Source: a candidate division TM6 bacterium GW2011_GWF2_28_16 (GTDB taxonomy: Bacteria > Babelota > Babeliae > Babelales > UASB340). Taken from it: 64,000 bases of DNA. Positions 9,550 to 21,976 of this stretch are shown here, piece by piece. A program made the translations under genes and the position numbers. Where the stretch lies: contig LBNX01000002.1 of the NCBI GenBank assembly GCA_000989185.1, positions 1 through 64,000 of the forward strand, read 5' to 3'. Positions within the stretch are counted from its first letter, which is position 1, and every line of letters begins with the position of its first letter. Below the pieces are notes generated by a model that saw only the letters and a list, made by a program, of their open reading frames with translations, searched no databases and had not been told where the DNA came from.

Positions 9550-11040
9550 TTAAATTGCTATGCCAAATTGCAATAAAAAACCTATATTAGAAAGAGCACT
9601 GTTTTTACCAGCAAATTCATAATCTATACCTGCGTCCAACCAAAATCGATTGCCTACAAATTTACCATCATAACCTATATTAAAATAGATTTTATTTGAA
9701 TACGCAGATGGAGCACGGCCAGAACTCAAATCTAAATCATCTTGAGTAATTGCCATAAATGCATTATTTGGACTTGGAGAAGCATGATCTTTAATTGTAG
9801 CATTTAAATAATATCCATGTAATGTAAATGCGCCATCAGGCTGAATATTTAAACCGGTAATAGCATAATTTGAATTTATATTTTCATCCAAACTAATTTT
9901 TTCACTATCCCTCCACCAAAAATTATGCCCTAATTTAAAGTTTATTTTTTTATATGAATAACAAAGATCAACAAAACTATTAAAAACAGATCTCGGCGTT
10001 ATTTTAGAATTCAAAAATGTTATATTTGCTAAATTTGTTGCTTGAAAAATACCATCACCGGCATTTCTTCTTATATCTAAATATCTATTAAATTGCCCAT
10101 TATTTTTTAAATCAAACACTCTTTTATTTTTGCCTTCAAAAAGATATTCATACTCCATTCCAGCAAACAAGACTATTTTTTTATTATTATCTTTCCATAA
10201 TTCTAAATCAAAATTACCACCACCACCTAACCCAATATGTTTACCATTACCAACTATTGGTTCAAACAAATATTCACATGTTGGCTTAAAGCCTGTAGGA
10301 ATTTCTCCAAATGCATATATATTTAAATTCACATAATTATTCATTTTAAAAAGCAAATCTACTGCCAATCTAATATCTGCAACTCCAGCAAGTTTTTGTA
10401 TACCATTTTTCATTTTAGAAGTAAAAAGCAACGGATGATCAAAGGCCTCTGTAGCATTTGCTGCAACGCTATGATTCTGTGTGTCTAAAGGCATTTTTTC
10501 TAGAACAACTCCAACAGGAGATATATCATATTCATTAAATTTTAAATTATTTTCTATATAAGTAAGAGGCATACTAGCAGAAAACATAATACGTTTATTA
10601 AGATAATTTAAATTTTTAAAAATTTGTAAATTAAATCCAAAAGTCTTTTGCTCTGGCCTAATTTTAATTTTAGAACTAAAATTTCTTATCAAATTTTCAT
10701 CCGAATTTACAATTGTAAGCCATGTAGATGAAATATCTGGAACGCCTGCAACATCAGGACCCTGAACAGTTAAATCTGTTTTATTATCTATAAAAAAATA
10801 TTTCGCTAATTCACGCGCATTATCAGATTGTTTATAAAATGGTGTTCCTAAAATTTTAAGCCCGCCATCATCAAATTCTTTTATAAATTTATAAGATGTT
10901 ACTTTTTGTAAAACTATATCTTGCAAAATTGGTCGCGACATAAAAAATGTGCGCCCTGTATAAGAAAATATGGTTTTATTTAAAAATAATATTAACAAAA
11001 ATAATAAAATAATATTTTTTTTATTACTTATACTTTTCAT
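9550..11040 (-). CDS. Predicted outer membrane beta-barrel protein
   Basis: Signal peptide, alternating amphipathic strands, RBS gggga before ATG. Confidence 0.55.
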   Translation of the reverse strand: MKSISNKKNIILLFLLILFLNKTIFSYTGRTFFMSRPILQDIVLQKVTSYKFIKEFDDGGLKILGTPFYKQSDNARELAKYFFIDNKTDLTVQGPDVAGVPDISSTWLTIVNSDENLIRNFSSKIKIRPEQKTFGFNLQIFKNLNYLNKRIMFSASMPLTYIENNLKFNEYDISPVGVVLEKMPLDTQNHSVAANATEAFDHPLLFTSKMKNGIQKLAGVADIRLAVDLLFKMNNYVNLNIYAFGEIPTGFKPTCEYLFEPIVGNGKHIGLGGGGNFDLELWKDNNKKIVLFAGMEYEYLFEGKNKRVFDLKNNGQFNRYLDIRRNAGDGIFQATNLANITFLNSKITPRSVFNSFVDLCYSYKKINFKLGHNFWWRDSEKISLDENINSNYAITGLNIQPDGAFTLHGYYLNATIKDHASPSPNNAFMAITQDDLDLSSGRAPSAYSNKIYFNIGYDGKFVGNRFWLDAGIDYEFAGKNSALSNIGFLLQFGIAI

Positions 11041-11064
11041 GACTTTCCCCTTTATTTTTATATT

Positions 11065-12987
11065 TTATTTTAAAATTATTACAGTATTACTGTCATACTC
11101 TCCAGTTTTTTTACCATCATTCCAGTTTATAGCATATTCATGCAGACTTGGGTCAAGATAAAATATTTTTTTATCAAACTTTAAATTAATATTAAATAAT
11201 AACCATATTGGAAATACAGTGCTGCTTGCAAATATATTTTTGCCAACAGGTTTATTATCATCACGGCCAATATAAACGCATGTTGTAAGTTCTGGTGTAG
11301 ACCCTACAAACCATGTAGAAGTTGCATCATTAGTAGAACCTGTTTTACCAAAAGCCTGAGCATCTATCCATTTATTATAATGCAAACTTTCTTGAGCTTT
11401 TTTAATTCTATAAGAAAGAGCATTTACCATTTTAGAGTTAGAGATAGAATCTAGAACTTTTATTTTTTTATTTTTAAATTGCCATATTTTTTTGTTATTA
11501 CAATCTTTTACACTTTCTATAAAATATGAGCTTACGTAAATGCCGTTATTTGCAAAAGTATTAAAAGAAGTTGCTAAATCTTTTACTGTAAGTTCAGCAG
11601 TACCCAAAGCAAGTGACGGATATGGCTTAAAATCACTATTTATCTGGAATTTTTTGGCCCATTTTATTACATGATCATAACCAAGAGTTAATAAAAGTTT
11701 TACAGCAATAATATTATTAGAAATAGTTAATGCTTTTAAAAGTGTCATTTGACCAGAAAATTTATTATCCCAATTTTTTGGTGAATATATATTATTATTG
11801 GGTAATTCAATAGATATAGGCTCATCAACAAAAATATCATCCATATCAAGACCAGTTTTAAGAGCACTTGCATATAAAAATGGCTTAAACGCTGACCCAA
11901 TTTGTCTTTTTGCTTGTAACACTCTATTAAATTGAGATTCATTAAAATCAAACCCACCTACAAGAGCTTTAATTTTACCTGTATCAGATTCTATGGCTAT
12001 CATGCCGCCATTTAATTTTTCGTCTAAATTTTTTCGAATAATTTTTAATTTTTCTCTAAAAATTTTAGAAGCTAATTCTTGTTTATATTTATTAATAGTA
12101 GTTTTTATTACAAGCCCTTGTGTATATAAAGCATCTTTTCCAAAAGTGCTTTCAGCCAAGCTTCTTATATACTCTTGAATATATAATAAAGTATTATCAC
12201 TATTATATAATTTATTAATATTTAAATTTTTATTTATAAAATAATTAAAATTATTTTTTGATATAAAATTTAATTTATACATATTATTTAAAACTAAATT
12301 ACGACGTCTATAAGAACGCTCAAGACAATTTAATGGCGAATAAAATTTTGCAGATTTTGCAGTCGCTGCAAGAGTTGCACATTCATCTAAAGACAATTCT
12401 TGTATAGATTTGCCCCAAAACCTTTGTGCTGCAGCCTGAACACCATAGATACCTCTACCAAAATATACATTATTTAAATATAATTCTAATATTTGTTCTT
12501 TTGTATATTTTTGTTCAATTTGCAATGACAAAAATATATCTTTAAATTTTCTAAATAAAGTTCTTTCTTGAGATAAAAATAGTAATTTAGCAACCTGTTG
12601 GGTAATAGTACTTGCACCCTGCACTATTTTAAAATGTCGTAAATTAACAAAAAAAGATCGCAATATCCCACGCCACGAAATTCCATTATGCGAAAAAAAA
12701 TTCCAGTCTTCTGCTGCAACAAAAGCATCTACTAAATTTTTTGAAAAATCTCGATAGCTTGCAGGTTCTTTTTTATCTAATTTAAATGTAAATAATATTT
12801 CGTTATTATCGTCAAGCACAATAGACGGCTTAGATTGGCTTTCGTTAAACGCTTTATCAAAATCTACAAAATCATAATTAAATAAATAAAAAAAAGCCCC
12901 AAGCCCAAAGCTTAAAAATATAAATATATAAAGAAAAAAATATTTTACAATTTTATTCAAAAGATTGTCTTTCTTTATTGTGATCAA
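11065..12987 (-). CDS. PBP1A-type bifunctional penicillin-binding protein (transglycosylase/transpeptidase)
   Basis: AAEDWNFFSHNGISWRGILRS, GASTITQQVAKLLFLSQERT, LYLNNVYFGRGIYGVQAAA, RQIGSAFKPFLYA (SxxK), GKTGSTNDATSTWFVG (KTG); start codon appears to be TTG. Confidence 0.95.
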   Translation of the reverse strand: MITIKKDNLLNKIVKYFFLYIFIFLSFGLGAFFYLFNYDFVDFDKAFNESQSKPSIVLDDNNEILFTFKLDKKEPASYRDFSKNLVDAFVAAEDWNFFSHNGISWRGILRSFFVNLRHFKIVQGASTITQQVAKLLFLSQERTLFRKFKDIFLSLQIEQKYTKEQILELYLNNVYFGRGIYGVQAAAQRFWGKSIQELSLDECATLAATAKSAKFYSPLNCLERSYRRRNLVLNNMYKLNFISKNNFNYFINKNLNINKLYNSDNTLLYIQEYIRSLAESTFGKDALYTQGLVIKTTINKYKQELASKIFREKLKIIRKNLDEKLNGGMIAIESDTGKIKALVGGFDFNESQFNRVLQAKRQIGSAFKPFLYASALKTGLDMDDIFVDEPISIELPNNNIYSPKNWDNKFSGQMTLLKALTISNNIIAVKLLLTLGYDHVIKWAKKFQINSDFKPYPSLALGTAELTVKDLATSFNTFANNGIYVSSYFIESVKDCNNKKIWQFKNKKIKVLDSISNSKMVNALSYRIKKAQESLHYNKWIDAQAFGKTGSTNDATSTWFVGSTPELTTCVYIGRDDNKPVGKNIFASSTVFPIWLLFNINLKFDKKIFYLDPSLHEYAINWNDGKKTGEYDSNTVIILK

Positions 12988-13050
12988 AGATTATGCATTC
13001 TGCTTGTGTCATCCAATACCTAATAGGAGATCCAGAGCCCCGCAGGTTTT

Positions 13051-13080
13051 TGTCATCCCGGGCGAAGACCCGGGATCCAG
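13051..13080. repeat. GC-rich palindromic element
   Basis: gtcATCCCGGGcgaagaCCCGGGATccag hairpin in intergenic DNA. Confidence 0.6.
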
Positions 13081-13097
13081 TAATAAAAAATTCAAAT

Positions 13098-13622
13098 TTA
13101 CACAAATAACAAAATAACCAATATTTTAACTATATCTACAAACAAAAATAGTAATACTTTATAACTAATATTTACAAAAAAAGATAGCCATAAAATTCCC
13201 ATTACATGTAATATAAATAAGCCTAAAAATAAAATTACTAAATTAATAAAAATATTTTTTTTATTAAAATTAAAAAAAGACAAAAACAATGTCGCCAATA
13301 CAAAACCAACAAGATACCCGCCTGTTGGACCAAACAAATGGTATAACCCTGAACCAAAGCCAAAAAACACTGGCAAGCCAAAGATGCCTTGCAAAACCAA
13401 TAAAATACTTGCATAAAAAGCACTTCTACCAAATAAAACAGTACACAAAAAAATTGCAAAAGTTTGCAAAGTTATTGGCACAAAATTAAATGGTAAATTA
13501 ATATAAACTTGCGAAGATAATGCAAAAACCCAAGATAAAACTATTGGAAAAATTATTTTTGATTCATGTATTTTTTTTAAAAAATTTAATATAAAAACTT
13601 TATTTTTTATTATTTGTTTCAT
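13098..13622 (-). CDS. bioY: BioY family biotin transporter (S component)
   Basis: INLPFNFVPITLQTFAIFLCTVLFGRSAFYASILLVLQGIFGLPVF...LFGPTGGYLVGFVLATLF; start moved to ATG with RBS agggta (listed ORF begins at 13655). Confidence 0.88.
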   Translation of the reverse strand: MKQIIKNKVFILNFLKKIHESKIIFPIVLSWVFALSSQVYINLPFNFVPITLQTFAIFLCTVLFGRSAFYASILLVLQGIFGLPVFFGFGSGLYHLFGPTGGYLVGFVLATLFLSFFNFNKKNIFINLVILFLGLFILHVMGILWLSFFVNISYKVLLFLFVDIVKILVILLFV

Positions 13623-13838
13623 AGCTACCCTATAAATTATATTTATTAAAAGCAAATAATAACAAACAAGTTAAATAATACAAACGCTACATAAATAATA
13701 AATTAATTCGTAGAGTAACGATTAAAGCCATTTTTTTACATAATAATTGTCTTTTAAATCAACTATTTATTAATTTTACAAAAGATAATAATCTGTGAAA
13801 TTTGTAATTTTATAGTATTTCTTTTTTTAGGAGAATAT

Positions 13839-14144
13839 ATGTTTAAAAATAAAATGCTTAGCATTTTGGCCTCTTCAATAATTGTATTAGCCCTTGTTGC
13901 AGGCTGTGGCAAAAAGTCAGAAAAGAAAAATAACAATAATAATGTAAACAAAGAACAAGTTAAAAAAGATAAAAAAATTAAAAAACAAGATAAAAAATGT
14001 TGCAAAACATGCAAAAATAAATGTTATAAAGATAAAAAGCAAGTTAAACAACAAAAACAAAATCAAGTTGCTAAAAAATGTACCAAATGCAATAAATCAT
14101 GCAAAAATTGCAACTGCAAACATCCAAGATGCGAAATTAAATAA
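13839..14144 (+). CDS. Cys/Lys-rich lipoprotein, metallothionein-like
   Basis: Lipobox LVAGC; mature part has [13 protein letters not shown] and [23 protein letters not shown] aggag. Confidence 0.7.
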   Translation: MFKNKMLSILASSIIVLALVAGCGKKSEKKNNNNNVNKEQVKKDKKIKKQDKKCCKTCKNKCYKDKKQVKQQKQNQVAKKCTKCNKSCKNCNCKHPRCEIK

Positions 14145-14156
14145 AATTATTATATA

Positions 14157-14189
14157 AAAAAAGCCCCGGAATATTCCGGGGCTTTTTTT
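14157..14189. terminator. Bidirectional Rho-independent terminator
   Basis: aaagccccggaatattccggggctttttt between convergent genes. Confidence 0.9.
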
Positions 14190-16728
14190 ATTGTCCGCAA
14201 CACTTTTTATATTTTTTACCAGAACCACAAGGGCATGGATCATTACGACCAATCTTTGGTTCTTCGTGTTTAACTGTTTTATTAGCAGCACTAGCCAAAT
14301 CACCACCAACTTTGGCTGCAGCTAATTCTTTTTCTCGCTCTTGTTCAATTTCGTGAACTCTAGCTGCATCAAAATTTTCTGGTCGCATTCTAAAAATCAT
14401 TCTTACAATATCCCACTTAATTTCGTACATCATATCCTGAAATAATGTAAATGCTTCTTTTTTGTATTCTATTAATGGATTCTTTTGACCATAGCCTCTA
14501 AGCCCAATACCCTCTTTTAAATGATCAATATTTTGTAAATGTCTTTTCCATGACTGATCAACAGATTCTAACAAAATCCATTTTTCAGCTTCTTTTAACA
14601 TTTCTGGATCTAAAACTTTTCGATATTGTTCATATTGATATCTTAAAAATTCAATAACATTATTTTGAAAAGTTATACTATCTTTGGGATTTAAATTAGC
14701 TTGAGCAAATATATCTTGTTTTATTCCTGTTAATTTTTCTAAAGACTCATAAATCAAATTTTCTGTAGCTAAATCACATTTATTTTTAGAACAATAAATT
14801 GCAAATATATTAGAAACTATATCTATTATCATCTGAGTTATAAGCCCCTGTATTTGCTCTTCACCCTCTAAAATGTCTCGTCTGTAAGTATAAACAACAT
14901 TTCTTTGTTGATTTAAGACATCATCATATTCAAGTAAATGCTTACGAATTTCGTAATTATGTTTTTCAACTTTTTCTTGGGCTTTTTCTATGCTACGCGA
15001 AACCATACCATGTTCTATGCTTTCACCTTCTTGCATACCCATTTTTACCATGGTATTTTTTAATTTTTCACCACCAAAAATTCTTATTAAATCATCTTCT
15101 AGAGACAAATAAAATTTTGTTGCCCCAGGGTCGCCCTGACGTCCAGATCGTCCACGTAACTGATTATCAATACGTCTACTTTCGTGTCTTTCTGTACCAA
15201 CAATTCTAAGGCCACCAACTTCTCTAACTCCTGTTCCAAGTTTAATATCTGTACCACGACCGGCCATATTTGTTGCTATAGTAATTTTTCCAGGCTCACC
15301 AGCTTCTTTAACAATTTCAGCTTCTCGTTCATTCTGTTTAGCATTTAAAACATTATGTGGAATACTTTGCTGATTTAATAAGTAACTTAAATATTCTGAA
15401 GTTTCAACAGCAATAGTTCCAACAAGAACTGGTTGCTTTTTATAGTGACTTTCTTTTATATCATTTATAACAGCTTTAAATTTATCTTCTTTAGATAAAA
15501 ATATTATATCTGCAGCATCTTTTCTAATTAATGGTCTATGTGTTGGTATTACTGTAACAGGTAATTTATAAATATTATAAAACTCTGTCGCTTCAGTTTC
15601 GGCAGTACCTGTCATACCAGAAAGTTTTTTATACATTCTAAAATAATTTTGCAAAGTTATAGTTGCCAATGTTTGATTTTCTCGTTCTATACGAACACCC
15701 TCTTTGGCTTCTAGAGCTTGATGTAAACCATCACTATAACGTCTTCCAGCTAAAATTCTTCCGGTAAATTCATCTACTATTAAAACTTCATTTTCACGAA
15801 CAACATAATCTACGTCTTTTTTAAATAATACGTTTGCTTTTAATGCCTGTTGTGCATGATGTAAAATTAAAATATTTTCTGGAGCATATAAATTATCTAC
15901 ACCCATACTAGCTTCAAGCTTATCTATACCTGATTCTGTAGGATGAACAGATTTTTCTTTTTCATCAACTTCATAATCTTGAACATTTTTTAAATACTGA
16001 ACAGCCTTATTTGCTTTAATATATAAGTCACTACCCTTTTCGCTTGGGCCAGAAATAATTAAAGGTGTTCTTGCTTCGTCTATTAATATAGAGTCAACTT
16101 CGTCAACTATGGCAAAATTTAAATCTCTTTGAACATAATCTGAAAGATTAAATTTCATATTATCTCTAAGATAATCAAAGCCAAATTCATTATTTGTTCC
16201 ATATGTTATATCTGCACTATAAGCTTTTTTGCGCTCATCATCATCCATTTGATTTTGTATTACGCCAACAGACAAACCAAGTGCATTATATATTGGACTC
16301 ATCCACTCAGCATCACGTTTTGCTAAATAATCGTTTACAGTTACAAGATGTACACCTTTACCTGACAACGCATTAAGATAAAGTGCTAAAGTTGAAGTAA
16401 GAGTTTTACCCTCACCAGTTCTCATTTCAGCAACACGACCTTTATGCAAAATAATACCGCCAATTAACTGTACATCATAATGTCGTTCACCAAGTTTGCG
16501 TCTTGCTGTTTCTCTTACAAGAGCAAACGCTTCGGGCAAAATACTATCTAAACTCTCACCCTGCTCTATTCTTTGTTTAAAATCAAAAGTCTTTTGCATT
16601 AACTCAGGTTCTGTTAATGGTTTAAATACATCTTCTAATAAATTTATTTTGTGAACTATTGGCTGTAAAGCTTTTAATTCTCTTTCATTTTTTGTTCCGA
16701 ATATTTTTGCAAGTACATTTGTTATCAT
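14188..16728 (-). CDS. secA: Preprotein translocase ATPase SecA
   Basis: [43 protein letters not shown]-terminal [21 protein letters not shown] zinc motif. Confidence 0.98.
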   Translation of the reverse strand: MITNVLAKIFGTKNERELKALQPIVHKINLLEDVFKPLTEPELMQKTFDFKQRIEQGESLDSILPEAFALVRETARRKLGERHYDVQLIGGIILHKGRVAEMRTGEGKTLTSTLALYLNALSGKGVHLVTVNDYLAKRDAEWMSPIYNALGLSVGVIQNQMDDDERKKAYSADITYGTNNEFGFDYLRDNMKFNLSDYVQRDLNFAIVDEVDSILIDEARTPLIISGPSEKGSDLYIKANKAVQYLKNVQDYEVDEKEKSVHPTESGIDKLEASMGVDNLYAPENILILHHAQQALKANVLFKKDVDYVVRENEVLIVDEFTGRILAGRRYSDGLHQALEAKEGVRIERENQTLATITLQNYFRMYKKLSGMTGTAETEATEFYNIYKLPVTVIPTHRPLIRKDAADIIFLSKEDKFKAVINDIKESHYKKQPVLVGTIAVETSEYLSYLLNQQSIPHNVLNAKQNEREAEIVKEAGEPGKITIATNMAGRGTDIKLGTGVREVGGLRIVGTERHESRRIDNQLRGRSGRQGDPGATKFYLSLEDDLIRIFGGEKLKNTMVKMGMQEGESIEHGMVSRSIEKAQEKVEKHNYEIRKHLLEYDDVLNQQRNVVYTYRRDILEGEEQIQGLITQMIIDIVSNIFAIYCSKNKCDLATENLIYESLEKLTGIKQDIFAQANLNPKDSITFQNNVIEFLRYQYEQYRKVLDPEMLKEAEKWILLESVDQSWKRHLQNIDHLKEGIGLRGYGQKNPLIEYKKEAFTLFQDMMYEIKWDIVRMIFRMRPENFDAARVHEIEQEREKELAAAKVGGDLASAANKTVKHEEPKIGRNDPCPCGSGKKYKKCCGQ

Positions 16729-16745
16729 TTATTTTCCCTAAATTT

Positions 16746-17969
16746 TTAAAATGGCATTTTTAAATTATAAGTTTTTTTATTTCTATCATCAAAATCTTTT
16801 ATCGTAATATTTTTTAAATTTTTTTCACCTTTTCGTATATTAACTTTTAAACTGTTAGAATTTTTAAAATATTTTTCTATTAAATTAATTATATCTGGTA
16901 CATAAAATGAAACAGGATAGGGTGCTATAGATAATCTATCTCTATACATTAAATTAGCCCTTGTTTTTGTTATCCACAATTCACTATGCCTTGGTTTTAA
17001 TTTATCACACTTTACTTGAACCTGTACCAATTTTTTAGGCAATTCAACTTGTTCACCAACTTTTCTAAAAGTTCTTCGAGAATGATGTTTTTGTGTAGAT
17101 ACAAAATCTATTATTTGCACATCATCACCCTTTGAATAAAAACTATAAACCTTAGAAAACACACCAGAACTTATTAATCCTTTTGTTTCGGTCTGCACAG
17201 GTGTGCCCAATAAAACTAAATCTTTAATTTTTAAATTTTTTCTATTTTTGGCTTCTGCGGCAGCAAGATTAAGTGCCACATTACCACCATGAGAGTGTGC
17301 AAATATTTGCACGTCTGGATCTAAGCCGTCTTTATTTCTTTTTCTAATTTTTTTAACTACCTTTACAAGTTGATCATAAAATTGCATTCCACTTTCTAGA
17401 CGTCTTTCTTTATCAAGCCTACCTGACCAACCAAATGTGTAATAAATATAATTTTTGTAAGCTTTATTATTTTTTTTATATACGCTCAAAAATACATTTG
17501 CTATTTTTTGTGAACATTCTTGATAATCAGTGAGTTTATTTTTATTTTCTAAATCTATTTTTTGTAAACCTAAATCTTGAATTGGTTGAAATCTATATAA
17601 ACCTTCAAATCGTAAATTATTTATATACTTATGCCAAAAGTTCTCATGTTTAATTGGAGAATTTTTATCACCTTTTAATGTCTTTATAGTATTAGTCGCA
17701 GAAGGGTACGGCAAAACAGTTCCATGAACAAATATAGTTATAAGTTCTTTTTTGGATTGCAATTTATCATATTCTTCGATAGGAACAAAATGACCATTTT
17801 GCCGTTTAAATACAGCTTTATCATTTTTAGGTGTATTTATTTTAATTTGTGTATTTTTAGGCTCAGGCTTTAAATTAGTTTCAACCTGTTTTGTTTTTTT
17901 ATTACAACCAAATAAAAATAATAACCCACAACTTGACGATATTAAAAATATTTTTTTTATATTTTTCAT
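16746..17969 (-). CDS. Alpha/beta-hydrolase (lipase-like) lipoprotein
   Basis: Lipobox LLFLFGC; VQIFAHSHGGNVALNLAAAEAKN nucleophile elbow; ITIFVHGTV oxyanion-type strand. Confidence 0.75.
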   Translation of the reverse strand: MKNIKKIFLISSSCGLLFLFGCNKKTKQVETNLKPEPKNTQIKINTPKNDKAVFKRQNGHFVPIEEYDKLQSKKELITIFVHGTVLPYPSATNTIKTLKGDKNSPIKHENFWHKYINNLRFEGLYRFQPIQDLGLQKIDLENKNKLTDYQECSQKIANVFLSVYKKNNKAYKNYIYYTFGWSGRLDKERRLESGMQFYDQLVKVVKKIRKRNKDGLDPDVQIFAHSHGGNVALNLAAAEAKNRKNLKIKDLVLLGTPVQTETKGLISSGVFSKVYSFYSKGDDVQIIDFVSTQKHHSRRTFRKVGEQVELPKKLVQVQVKCDKLKPRHSELWITKTRANLMYRDRLSIAPYPVSFYVPDIINLIEKYFKNSNSLKVNIRKGEKNLKNITIKDFDDRNKKTYNLKMPF

Positions 17970-18131
17970 GAACTCACCATTAAAATTTATATATTAAATT
18001 TAATAAAATAAATAATTACTAGAATTATATAAAATATTTTTTGTTTTTAATATGCTTTACAAAAATATCATGTTGGAATAATTTCTGTTTAGTATATTGA
18101 TATTTATTGTATAAAATAATTCATAAAATAA

Positions 18132-19577
<1,446 letters not shown>

Positions 19578-19582
19578 AAACT

Positions 19583-19843
19583 ATGGAAAATAAAAATTCA
19601 TTCGAACTAAAAATAGTAAGCCCTACTAGCGAAAAAAAAATACAACTAGAATGGCTTGATGTAAAAACAGATATTGGCGATTTTTTTGTAGGGCCAGATC
19701 ACGAAGATTTAATAGCAATATTAAAAGACAGATCTAAAATAAGTTATAAAGTTTTACATGAAGCTAATTCACAAGCTATAGATATTTACTCAGGCTTTAT
19801 AAAAATCTATAATAAACAAGTATTAATAGTTGTAGATCTATAA
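19583..19843 (+). CDS. atpC: F-type ATP synthase epsilon subunit, N-terminal-domain-only form
   Basis: FELKIVSPTSEKKIQLEWLDVKTDIGDFFVGPDHEDLIAIL; immediately downstream of atpD. Confidence 0.8.
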   Translation: MENKNSFELKIVSPTSEKKIQLEWLDVKTDIGDFFVGPDHEDLIAILKDRSKISYKVLHEANSQAIDIYSGFIKIYNKQVLIVVDL

Positions 19844-19946
19844 ATTTAATAATTAAATTTAATAATTTGCACTTTACAAAAATAACGCCTAATTTAAACT
19901 TTTTAACTCGTATGTATAATTTTAATACTATTTTATAGGAGTATTC

Positions 19947-21929
19947 ATGGAACTAATTCATTATATGCTAATGTTCACAACAGCTGTTGTGCTTGGCATA
20001 TTGGTTGTTGCTTTACTTTTTTGGGACATTTTTAAACAAAAAATCGACAACAAAAAGGCCGAAAAAATTGCTGGTTTAATTAGAGCTGGGGCAATGACCT
20101 TTTTAAAAAAAGAATATTCTATACTAGCTGTAGTAATAGTAATTGCATTTATAATATTAGCTTTTGCAACAAAGAGTATTACTGTAGGTTTTGCTTATAT
20201 TGCAGGCGCACTAAGCTCTATGTTTGCAGGTTATATTGGTATGCTTGCAGCAACTAGAGCAAACATTGCTACAACAATGGCTGCAAAAGAACATGGCGAA
20301 AGACCCGCATTTATGACCGCTCTTTTTGGTGGTGCAGTTATGGGCTTTGTAGTCGCTCTTTTAGGCGTACTTGGACTAGGCTCTTTATTTTTATTATTTG
20401 TAAATGATTTATCAATAGACTTTGTTCAATTAATTGCTGTATATGGCCTTGGAGCAAGCTCAATAGCACTTTTTGCTCGTGTAGGCGGTGGTATTTTTAC
20501 CAAAGCTGCAGACGTTGGAGCAGACCTTGTTGGTAAAATAGAAATGGGCATACCAGAAGACGATCCAAGAAATCCTGCAGTAATTGCAGATAACGTAGGT
20601 GACTGTGTAGGCGATACAGCAGGTATGGGCGCAGATATATTTGAAAGTTACATTGGTGCAACACTTGCTGCAATGTCACTTGCCTTTGGAGCATATGCAG
20701 GCAATTTACTTTATATTGCATTCCCAATAGTTTTAATATCTATTGGCTTAGTTGCATCCGTAATTGGCCTAGCATCTATTAAAATATTTAAGGGCAAACT
20801 AAGTTCCATGCTTTATAATTCTACATATGTAGCAATTATTGCATTTTTAATAGGCTCTTATATTTATATAAAATATACAAATATTGAAATAAAATTATTT
20901 GGTGCCATAGTTTTAGGTGCTTTATCTGGTGCACTTATTGGTCTTATTACCGATTATTATACCAGTGGCAAACCTGTTAGAAAATTAGCAGAAACATCAC
21001 AAACTGGCGCCGGCACAAACTTAATTTACGGGTTATCTATAGGTTTTGAATCTGTAGTTATACCTATAATTTCTTTAGCTTTAGTAATATATTTTTCTTT
21101 TATGTATTTTGGTGGCTTATTTGGTATAGCAATTGCTGCAGTATCTATGCTTTCAACCGTAGGTATTACAATGTCTGTAGATGCTTACGGCCCAATTGCA
21201 GATAATGCTGGTGGAATTTCTGAAATGTCTGGTTTTGGACCGAGTGTTAGAAAGATTACAGATAAACTAGATGCTCTTGGTAACACAACTGCAGCACTTG
21301 GCAAAGGATTTGCTATAGGATCAGCAACACTTACAGCCTTAGCAGTTTTTGCAGCATTTTCTGAAAAAGCAAATTTACCTGGTATCGATATTTTAAATCC
21401 ATTAGTAATAGTTGGTATGTTTATTGGTGCCACGTTACCATTCTTGTTGTCTGCATTTACAATGCGTTCAGTAGGTAAAGCTGCTTGGCAAATGGTTTTA
21501 GAAGTAAGAAGACAATTTAAAACTATTAAAGGCTTAGCAGAAGGTACAGCAGAACCAGACTCTAATAGATGTATAGAGATTTCTACAAATGCTGCATTAA
21601 AAGAAATGATTTTACCTGGTGTATTAACAATAGGTGCCCCAGTATTAATAAAATATACTTTGGGCAACATTGCACTTGGTGGATTTTTAGCGGGCGCTAC
21701 ACTTGCTGGAATAGTTTTAGCATTAACAATGGCTAATGCTGGTGGTGCATGGGACAATGCTAAAAAGTATATAGAAGAAGGGCACTTTGGCGGTAAAGGC
21801 TCTGATGCACACAAAGCGGCTATTGTTGGAGATACAGTAGGCGATCCATTTAAAGATACATCAGGACCTTCTTTAAATATTTTAATTAAGTTAATGGCAG
21901 TAATATCTTTATTACTAGCGACATTATAA
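19947..21929 (+). CDS. hppA: Membrane-bound ion-translocating pyrophosphatase, K+-dependent type
   Basis: [68 protein letters not shown] (Ala signature of K+-dependent class); [22 protein letters not shown]. Confidence 0.97.
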   Translation: MELIHYMLMFTTAVVLGILVVALLFWDIFKQKIDNKKAEKIAGLIRAGAMTFLKKEYSILAVVIVIAFIILAFATKSITVGFAYIAGALSSMFAGYIGMLAATRANIATTMAAKEHGERPAFMTALFGGAVMGFVVALLGVLGLGSLFLLFVNDLSIDFVQLIAVYGLGASSIALFARVGGGIFTKAADVGADLVGKIEMGIPEDDPRNPAVIADNVGDCVGDTAGMGADIFESYIGATLAAMSLAFGAYAGNLLYIAFPIVLISIGLVASVIGLASIKIFKGKLSSMLYNSTYVAIIAFLIGSYIYIKYTNIEIKLFGAIVLGALSGALIGLITDYYTSGKPVRKLAETSQTGAGTNLIYGLSIGFESVVIPIISLALVIYFSFMYFGGLFGIAIAAVSMLSTVGITMSVDAYGPIADNAGGISEMSGFGPSVRKITDKLDALGNTTAALGKGFAIGSATLTALAVFAAFSEKANLPGIDILNPLVIVGMFIGATLPFLLSAFTMRSVGKAAWQMVLEVRRQFKTIKGLAEGTAEPDSNRCIEISTNAALKEMILPGVLTIGAPVLIKYTLGNIALGGFLAGATLAGIVLALTMANAGGAWDNAKKYIEEGHFGGKGSDAHKAAIVGDTVGDPFKDTSGPSLNILIKLMAVISLLLATL

Positions 21930-21944
21930 AAGTTATATAAACTT

Positions 21945-21976
21945 AAAAGCCCGGAAAAATTTCCGGGCTTTTTTTA
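21945..21976. terminator. Bidirectional Rho-independent terminator
   Basis: aaaagcccggaaa..tttccgggctttttt. Confidence 0.88.

Noticed and set aside
13763-14014. 83-aa minus-strand ORF opposite the Cys/Lys-rich lipoprotein
   Set aside because: The plus-strand ORF has an RBS, lipobox and terminator; the minus ORF is the antisense shadow.
21185-21814. 209-aa antisense ORF inside hppA
   Set aside because: Shadow ORF opposite a highly conserved pyrophosphatase; no RBS and low-complexity Ala/Pro/Ser composition reflecting the sense codons.
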